64,000 bases of DNA from Aplysia californica (taxonomy: Eukaryota; Mollusca; Gastropoda; Aplysiida; Aplysiidae). A program made the position numbers and the translations under genes. Location: positions 741,487 through 805,486 of the forward strand of contig NW_004797419.1 in assembly GCF_000002075.1 (NCBI RefSeq), given 5' to 3'. The notes below the pieces were generated by a model that worked only from the letters and a program-made list of their open reading frames with translations, searched no databases and was not told where the DNA came from. Positions 60,401-64,000 of the stretch are shown piece after piece (position 1 is the first letter of the stretch; each line of letters opens with the position of its first letter).

Positions 60401-63400
60401 ATACTCTTGAAATCCTGATTTTTAGAGTTCATACAGTGGCAGGTCTGTATACATATGTTTCAGCTTTGGATGAGTCCCACACTTTCAAAAGGCTAAACAT
60501 TTGATCAGTTTCTATTTGAGGTATTTTCGGCGGAAGGGGGGGGGAGGGAAATGATCTGTACAACAAGCTCTTAGAATGGGTATTCCCTTGCGTATGTTCA
60601 TGATGTCCTGATTTTCAATCTCCACTTTACTGGAACCTTGTTTTTGTAGAAAAAAGAATTTGCCTACTTGATGTCATGATGTTTGTGGTGCTGGGAGTGG
60701 AGGCAATGCGATGACGAATAAACATTTGTGTTTATGACTTCCTCAGTTTGCATGGAAAGGAAATTTCAGGAACAAGAGACGACTGGAGTTTAGCAGGCCA
60801 CCAACGATCCCTGACAGGCTCACAAAATTTTTTGGGTCAAGAAGGATCTCGGTTCGGCCTTCACAGTTCTAATGGGAAAGTTTTTACTCAAACCAGTGCA
60901 CTCAGCTATCCCTCCTTTGGGTGAGATTATGTTACTTAAGGCAGATGATTGACACTTTTTAAGCATCTTTTAGTGAAAGTAAATGCAGTATCAAATATCT
61001 CATTACCAGTAATTGTCTTGTATTGTATTAGCAAATGATGCAGGGAAATTGATTAATAAAATTCAAAACTAGAACTAGAACTTGTCTTCCATGTGTCCAT
61101 GGCAGGTAGTTTTTATGGATCGGTGGCTGGATTTTACAGATTATCTCAATCAATGGTCAAATACTTCTTTTTTACCTTTGAATATCTTTACTTCCATAGT
61201 AGTTAGTAGACAACAGAAAATCTAAGAATTTTTTGTAAGAGTAACATACTGAACAAATTTTATGCATTATGAGATTTCTGCACTCCTTCAGTCCTTGACT
61301 CAACTCATTTAGTCATTCCAGTACCTGGCAGTCTCCAACTGTAGCTTTGGTTGATTCAGGTCTCATTATCGTTAATTTACTGGACTTGGTTTAGCTGTAT
61401 CTCGTGGAGACGGTGTTGAAACACATGTTTGATTGCCTCTTTGTACCAGATCTAGTAATTTAGTGCCCATGTCCGTAGTGGCCCAGTCTCACCCCCCTGA
61501 GAAGCACATTTATTTGTGGCCAGTTTGATCTCTCTGACCTTGGGGGGGGGCAGCTAATAAATCATTATGTGTTACGCCACTTCCACAGGCCGAAGGGCTC
61601 CACGCATGATGGCTTGATTTTTGCAAAATAATTCTGAATTTTTAACTTGAACACAGCATCCCTTTTATTCACCCTGTAAAGTAGGCATGCTGCCTGTCAA
61701 TTGTAAGTGTAACTTCTCTTTTGTAACTTCTGAGATGTCCTGAAAATATATTTATGTAGTTCAGTGGTGCATTATTGAAGTTTATGGATTTAAAAGTTTA
61801 AAAGCTTACGTAGAATATTTGGAGTGATAGACCTTGTTTTAAACTTCAGATTTTATTTTAACTCTTTATCTCCGAGGGGGGTAAACCCACTATGCCGGTG
61901 CCCTATTTTGGTACGAAATCTGAAATTGACATATTGTCACTAAATTGGTCATTAAATCAAAACAGGTAAACTAATTTTGACTGTTTTTCATCTAATGAAT
62001 GAACTCCCGATTAAAGAGACCTGTTTTGGGCAATTACCAAAGAGTAATTTGATGTCGTAAGTCATCGTAAAGGAATGTGCCCAAGCTGCTGTCACCTGGG
62101 AGTGGCTTGTCAGAGATAAAGAGTTAACGGTGTAAAAACATAGGATTCAAAACTCACAGTTGTACGGACCGGCCCACTTTGTGATTTCTGTTGTTCAAGT
62201 GGTAGACAAAAGCATGGGGAAGAAGTATTTTGTCGTCTGACTTTCTTGTTTACTTAACAACATATTTCTTTTTATATGCAAAACAGTACCATTGTCTATT
62301 GATCTTTCTAGTACTGTACTGACACTATCTAGTGTTTTTGATCAGTTCAGCTGAAAATTAAGAGATGAGAGCCTGTCTCATATGGAAGATAGTCTTGCAC
62401 AAAGTAGATTTTTTCTTTCACAAGCAGGAATGTTTCCATAGACCAACAATAGTGGCAAGACATCTGTGTTGCTTTGCAAGAATACAAGTTATATTTATGA
62501 AACTTGCTGTATTTCTGTGAACGGAAATTGAAGACTGTAAAAATCTGTTTTTCAACCTCTTTTGGGTTACCATAGGCCGTCCCCAAAGGGGGGATATAAA
62601 CATGTTCTTATGGACAGTAGAATTGTAAATTGGCTGATTTATCAATGTCATGCTCATACTGTGCCGGAACAACATAGGAGAAACTTGCTTTTTTTCCCCT
62701 CATCCTTACTATCGTCATTTTTCCACTACTTCTTTTTATGTATATTTGTCACTCTCTTGTGAACTGCTATTTCCAGGGTGCCTTGATAGTCGAAGCTGAC
62801 TTTGTTCTGTTGAGGCTAGAGAAGTGAACAGAGTAAGCCTGATTCCCCGTTTGGATTTCTCTGTTGACATCCTCCCCTTGGCGCTCATGTGACCTTATGC
62901 AGTTGCGAGTGCCGTAAATCATCACTAAAACAATGCTTGTATGTGACAATGAACCAATGTTCAAAAGATCTACTTTTTTAAACTATAAGAATTTATTTTC
63001 CTTTCTGTATCTCGTTACATATTATATTGTTATAATTGTCAGCTTCACTTGATTCTCTTTCATGTACATGTGTGTGAATATGCCCTTATGCTGTTGCACT
63101 TGCTTACAGTGTGGTGTCCCATGGTGCCCCAAGAACATTTGTCAGCAGCCAATCTGACCCATCCATCTCATTAGAGAAAGAGGACTGCTGTGATCATCAC
63201 TGTCTGTGCCCACTGCATCACTGGCAAAAGTTTAACCAATGCCACCAACTTCATGACTCTGGATGCGTGCCTTTGGCATACACAGGCAACATTCCTGAGA
63301 CTCGGACCGACCATAATCCTGTGGGGAAATGTCAGAGACACTCGACTAGCCGCATGCATGGACTTGCTAATTCTCGACATAAACTGCAGACAGCTCTTCA

Positions 63401-63470
63401 TGCAGCGTGCCAGAGGCCTTGCTCTAACTTGTATGCAGACAATGCAGGGTCCAGAATTTTCTCTTTTCCG
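34047..63470 (+). CDS. Unrecognised multi-exon gene, at least 15 exons, 598 codons read, 3' end uncertain
   Basis: I do not recognise this protein. Phase-compatible exons: 34039-34148 (ATG at 34047), 37015-37092, 38437-38535, 39900-39951, 43452-43604, 46436-46478, 47045-47176, 48395-48440, 49315-49393, 51453-51501, 55542-55606, 56505-56654, 57436-57646, 60747-60920, 63110-63470. They total 1794 nt with no in-frame stop. The N-terminus has a strong nuclear-localisation-like run (KSKRKRKRKTR), followed by more Lys/Arg-rich sequence. The middle is polar and low in hydrophobic residues, so probably disordered. Exon 13 encodes an acidic stretch (MELDQDDDGDKD) followed by a helix-prone segment (AKYNAFIASAKKLEAEQQAL). 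Exon 15 is rich in Cys and His (CCDHHCLCPLHHWQKFNQC), perhaps metal-binding. Exon 10 is weakest: it uses a poor donor (GAG|GTTAAA), though dropping it breaks the frame unless exon 11 is dropped too. The first exon has an acceptor before the ATG, so an upstream exon probably exists. After 63470 there is a weak donor (GTAATG). Without splicing, the frame runs to a stop at about 63554. Confidence 0.75.
34762..35556. mobile_element. TA-flanked MITE, pogo/Tigger-like (795 bp)
   Basis: TA|CAGTGGGTGTCACATTCAAC on the left; read inward from the right, TA|CAGTGGGAGTCGCATTCAAC. Sub-terminal CAACGAGG motifs recur inside. CAGTGG ends with a TA duplication fit pogo/Tigger-type elements. Confidence 0.8.
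36165..36657. mobile_element. TA-flanked MITE, pogo/Tigger-like (493 bp)
   Basis: TA|CAGTGGAAACCATATATATA on the left; read inward from the right, TA|CAGTGGAAACCTGATATAAC. Internal CCGGTAATGACGG and CCGGCAATAACAGGG motifs echo the ends, as in Tigger MITEs. Confidence 0.8.
37093..38436. other. Intron 2 of the unrecognised gene
   Basis: I see no transposon, RNA gene or strong repeat in it apart from a short CAA-rich run near 38010. Confidence 0.5.
38740..39189 (-). mobile_element. MITE family A, copy 7
   Basis: The left end has GTTAGGCATCGTGGTGAAAT, with the family's TGCTTGTCAAAAT motif duplicated. The right end is CACCTGATTCCACCACATCA. Confidence 0.85.
40190..40867. mobile_element. TTAA-flanked inverted-repeat element, family E (678 bp)
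   Basis: TTAA at 40186-40189 and 40868-40871. The ends CTCACTCAATCCCG are perfect inverted repeats. The sub-terminal CGAGATATCTCGG palindrome and its variant AGATAACTCGG lie near the left end. Confidence 0.87.
41381..42637. mobile_element. hAT-type non-autonomous element with internal tandem triplication (1.26 kb)
   Basis: Perfect 8 bp duplications CTCACATT flank it (41373-41380 and 42638-42645). The ends are CAGGGTTGG on the left and, read inward from the right, CAGGGTTGGTGATTT, which fits hAT. The interior has three ~261 bp direct units starting near 41390, 41652 and 41913. Each carries GATTTAAATCA-type palindromes and CAGAATTCCTTTCCTTGGTT. (TA)n at 42353-42408 and poly(C) at 42281-42297 lie in it. 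Confidence 0.9.
43631..43795. mobile_element. Short MITE with 27 bp inverted ends (165 bp), family F
   Basis: The left end is GCTACCCTAGAATTGCAAAG and the right end, read inward, is GCTACCTTCGAATTGTAAAG. Both continue TTCTATC. A second copy in inverse orientation lies near 56709-56810. Confidence 0.75.
44535..44590 (-). mobile_element. LINE 3' tail fragment
   Basis: On the minus strand: ACGCTCATATGACCTTATGC then AGTTGCGAGCGCC. The same tail follows the LINE coding remnant at 49450-49960 and recurs near 62890. Confidence 0.6.
44600..45526. mobile_element. TTAA-flanked inverted-repeat element, family G (927 bp)
   Basis: TTAA at 44596-44599 and 45527-45530. The inverted ends begin CTCACTT on both sides. 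The interior starts GC-rich and turns AT-rich, with no transposase. Confidence 0.7.
45540..45690. repeat. Dispersed repeat with GGGATCTTTAACATGCAC motif
   Basis: GGGATCTTTAACATGCACAA followed by GCACATGGGGCCTCC is a wording that I know as a frequent interspersed repeat in invertebrate genomes. Boundaries unclear. Confidence 0.45.
46100..46275. repeat. Fragment related to the TTAA element at 61862-62123
   Basis: Ordered matches: AAAGACCTGTTATTGCCAAA, AAAGTCATAAAGGAATTGC and GTGCCTTGTCGGAGAGAA correspond to segments at about 62017-62115. The ends are not recognisable. Confidence 0.5.
47928..48362 (-). mobile_element. MITE family A, copy 8
   Basis: The left end has GAGGCATCTTAGTGAAATCA and GGCGCACGTCAAAATAATG. 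The right end is GTGCGTGGTTCCACCTCGTC. It ends 32 bp before exon 8 (48395) of the unrecognised gene. Confidence 0.87.
48590..48790. repeat. CT-rich low-complexity tract
   Basis: Pyrimidine-rich sequence with three near-copies of CTGTTCTCTGGWCC. The rest of 48441-49314 shows no recognisable element. Confidence 0.75.
49450..49960 (+). mobile_element. LINE 3' fragment (C-terminal Cys/His region plus tail)
   Basis: The plus strand encodes FTRLHIKHTALMHKYLLQED and then FCVGCDTDFTIRHILTECL, the Cys-Cys-His-Cys segment that ends the ORF2 of many I/Jockey-like LINEs. Further on, in a shifted frame, comes NRILDFMKAIGLYGKL, also typical of that end. In-frame stops follow GLEG-like sequence near 49620. 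The 3' tail has CGTATGACCTTATGCAGTTG and GCGCCGTAAAAC. The fragment lies about 60 bp after exon 9. Confidence 0.8.
50285..51110 (-). mobile_element. Decayed mariner-type transposase
   Basis: The minus strand encodes FSWDVKGVCF and later LHETLHQKRSGY then ILQQDYCSLHTA. These correspond to the mariner segments FWDxKGV, KLHETLKxKRPG and LQQDNARPHTA. Upstream, LIQEDRCLKIYEIA fits the N-terminal helix-turn-helix region. The final SDFHL-like piece appears near 50300. Several stops and frame changes separate the pieces, so it is dead. Asn-Ala in the catalytic QQDNA motif is replaced. Confidence 0.75.
52578..52900. mobile_element. Inverted-repeat MITE, family D, copy 2
   Basis: The left end is TCTTGGCCAAAGATCGTAC and the right end, read inward, is TCTTGGCCAAGACTAAGATC. 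Both lead to AGTTCACTC. The interior TTGAAGCTCTCTTTCGTTTC and AAGTAGGGTAACTCTG matches copy 1. Confidence 0.7.
54430..54740 (+). mobile_element. LINE ORF2 C-terminal fragment
   Basis: The plus strand encodes VTGPLEDLLTTLE, LKWYGHIA and, in other frames, GLAKTISGG, RQRKKYET and WTGLKLNDAQREA. This is the familiar C-terminal wording of LINE proteins of the KWYGHVTR...LAKTILQG type. Stops interrupt it and the 5' part is absent. Confidence 0.75.
54868..55327. mobile_element. TA-flanked MITE, Tigger-like
   Basis: TA|CAGTTTAGTCC on the left and, read inward from the right, TA|CAGGACGGACGGGACTGG. Both lead to CTGTTATAA, and TATAACAG motifs recur inside. The ends have diverged. Confidence 0.55.
56709..56810. 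mobile_element. Family F MITE, second copy
   Basis: The reverse complement of this stretch matches 43700-43790: GATAGAACATTTGG, CTCATGGTCTTAG and GATAGAACTTTGGAATTC in order. One end is unclear. Confidence 0.65.
57432..57438 (+). other. Tandem NAGNAG splice acceptor at exon 13 of the unrecognised gene
   Basis: The acceptor reads CCAGCAG, giving two AG choices three bases apart (exon start 57436 or 57439). Both keep the frame and differ by one residue. Confidence 0.55.
57680..58325. mobile_element. Element ending AGTGGCAGGTCTG, copy 1
   Basis: The right end is GAGTGGCAGGTCTG (58312-58325), preceded by GAAATCCTGATTTTTAAATT and TTGATCCCGATTTTTTCGCC. It shares GTGTGAGTTTCGCGTGTGTC with the next element. 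A 115-codon minus-strand frame here (58095-57748) is not a protein that I recognise. Confidence 0.5.
58449..60445. mobile_element. Element with CAGACCTxCCACT inverted ends, copy 2 (2.0 kb)
   Basis: The left end is CAGACCTACCACTCATCCCG. The right end, read inward, is CAGACCTGCCACTGTATGAA, with TTGATCCCGATTTTTTTCAC just inside. No transposase is recognised. Just inside the left end, TTAACCCTTTCGCACTTAGC looks like a piggyBac-type end without a partner. Confidence 0.5.
61862..62123. mobile_element. TTAA-flanked inverted-repeat MITE, family H (262 bp)
   Basis: TTAA at 61858-61861 and 62124-62127. The ends CTCTTTATCTC and, read inward from the right, CTCTTTATCTCTGACAAGCC are inverted repeats. Confidence 0.87.
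62760..62935 (+). mobile_element. LINE 3' tail fragment
   Basis: GCTCATGTGACCTTATGCAG then TTGCGAGTGCCGTAAATC matches the tail of the LINE remnant at 49450-49960. The 5' boundary is uncertain. Confidence 0.55.
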
Positions 63471-64000
63471 GTAATGAAAGTTAACACCCCCCGTCCCATT
63501 TTTATACTTTATCAATTTTGTGCTCCTGTACGAAGTTTTTTCTTTAAAAAATAATAAATTTGGTAATCGTGAGGGTTTGAAAGCTCCTCAACTTATAAGG
63601 ATGGTAGGCCTACCTTGACATCTCTACAAACTAGAAAGATTGCAAGAGATTGGGAGATTGGGAAGTTTATTTTGCTTGTCTTTTTCAGATGTTGAAGTGC
63701 AGGCTTTTTGATAATTCTGATACAGAATTACTGTTCTGGATTTTAGGAATAGTTTGGTTATTCAGGTTAATATTTATTCATTTCATGAAGTAGTCTTTTA
63801 AGTTTGCATCTGACTCTGTGTCTGTAAATTTCAGTAATAGAAGTCAGTTGCTTTTAGAAAGGTTTAATCCAAGTCCAAGTTTCTTTGAAATATTGAAATA
63901 TAATGAGAAAGAAATTCTTCTCTGTAAGAAGCGGAAAACACAAGCAGTATATATAAATTGTACAGGAAACTAAAATTTGTACAAAGATCCAGTCTCTAAA
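63471..64000. other. Sequence after exon 15 of the unrecognised gene
   Basis: Either an intron after a weak donor (GTAATG) or the end of the gene: the frame stays open to a TAA at 63552-63554, next to an AATAAA. I see no further exon before the window ends. Confidence 0.4.

Overview
This is a window of animal nuclear DNA. It has spliced genes with long introns, GT-AG boundaries, many microsatellites and a very dense load of transposons. The radial-spoke gene, tRNA-headed SINEs, LINE fragments and many short inverted-repeat elements suggest a marine invertebrate, probably a mollusc and perhaps a gastropod. No species can be fixed by eye.

Layout. (1) Positions 1-2543 are the 3' flank of a minus-strand gene: a (TC)n tract, a SINE, a GAT microsatellite and one ~434 bp MITE. 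(2) Positions 2544-22974, minus strand, hold a complete ten-exon gene for radial spoke head 14 homolog (RSPH14/RTDR1), an armadillo/HEAT-repeat protein of the motile axoneme. Its exons add up to exactly 341 codons including the stop. (3) Positions 22975-34038 are intergenic and transposon-rich: a LINE 3' fragment with target-site duplications, (TC/GT/GA)n tracts, an inverted-repeat element, a three-deep nest of MITEs whose cores are TTAGGG-like arrays, and a decayed pogo/Tigger transposase with a PHD-like tail. (4) From 34039 to at least 63470, plus strand, fifteen phase-compatible exons encode a long, polar, probably nuclear protein that I do not recognise. It may continue past the window.

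The introns are mostly transposon debris. At least eight copies of one ~430 bp MITE family are present. Several TTAA-flanked inverted-repeat elements (piggyBac-like target site) range from 0.26 to 1.1 kb. There are pogo/Tigger-like MITEs with TA target sites, a hAT-type element with a perfect 8 bp duplication, mariner and LINE remnants, and four tRNA-derived SINEs. Nested insertions give relative ages at several places.

The two genes diverge from a shared ~11 kb upstream region. RSPH14 has a good match to the RFX X-box of ciliary genes just upstream of its start codon. Nothing in the sequence shows that the two products work together.

There are two assembly gaps (12705-13160 and 24511-24610), both inside simple repeats. 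All gene models are by-eye splice predictions without transcript support.
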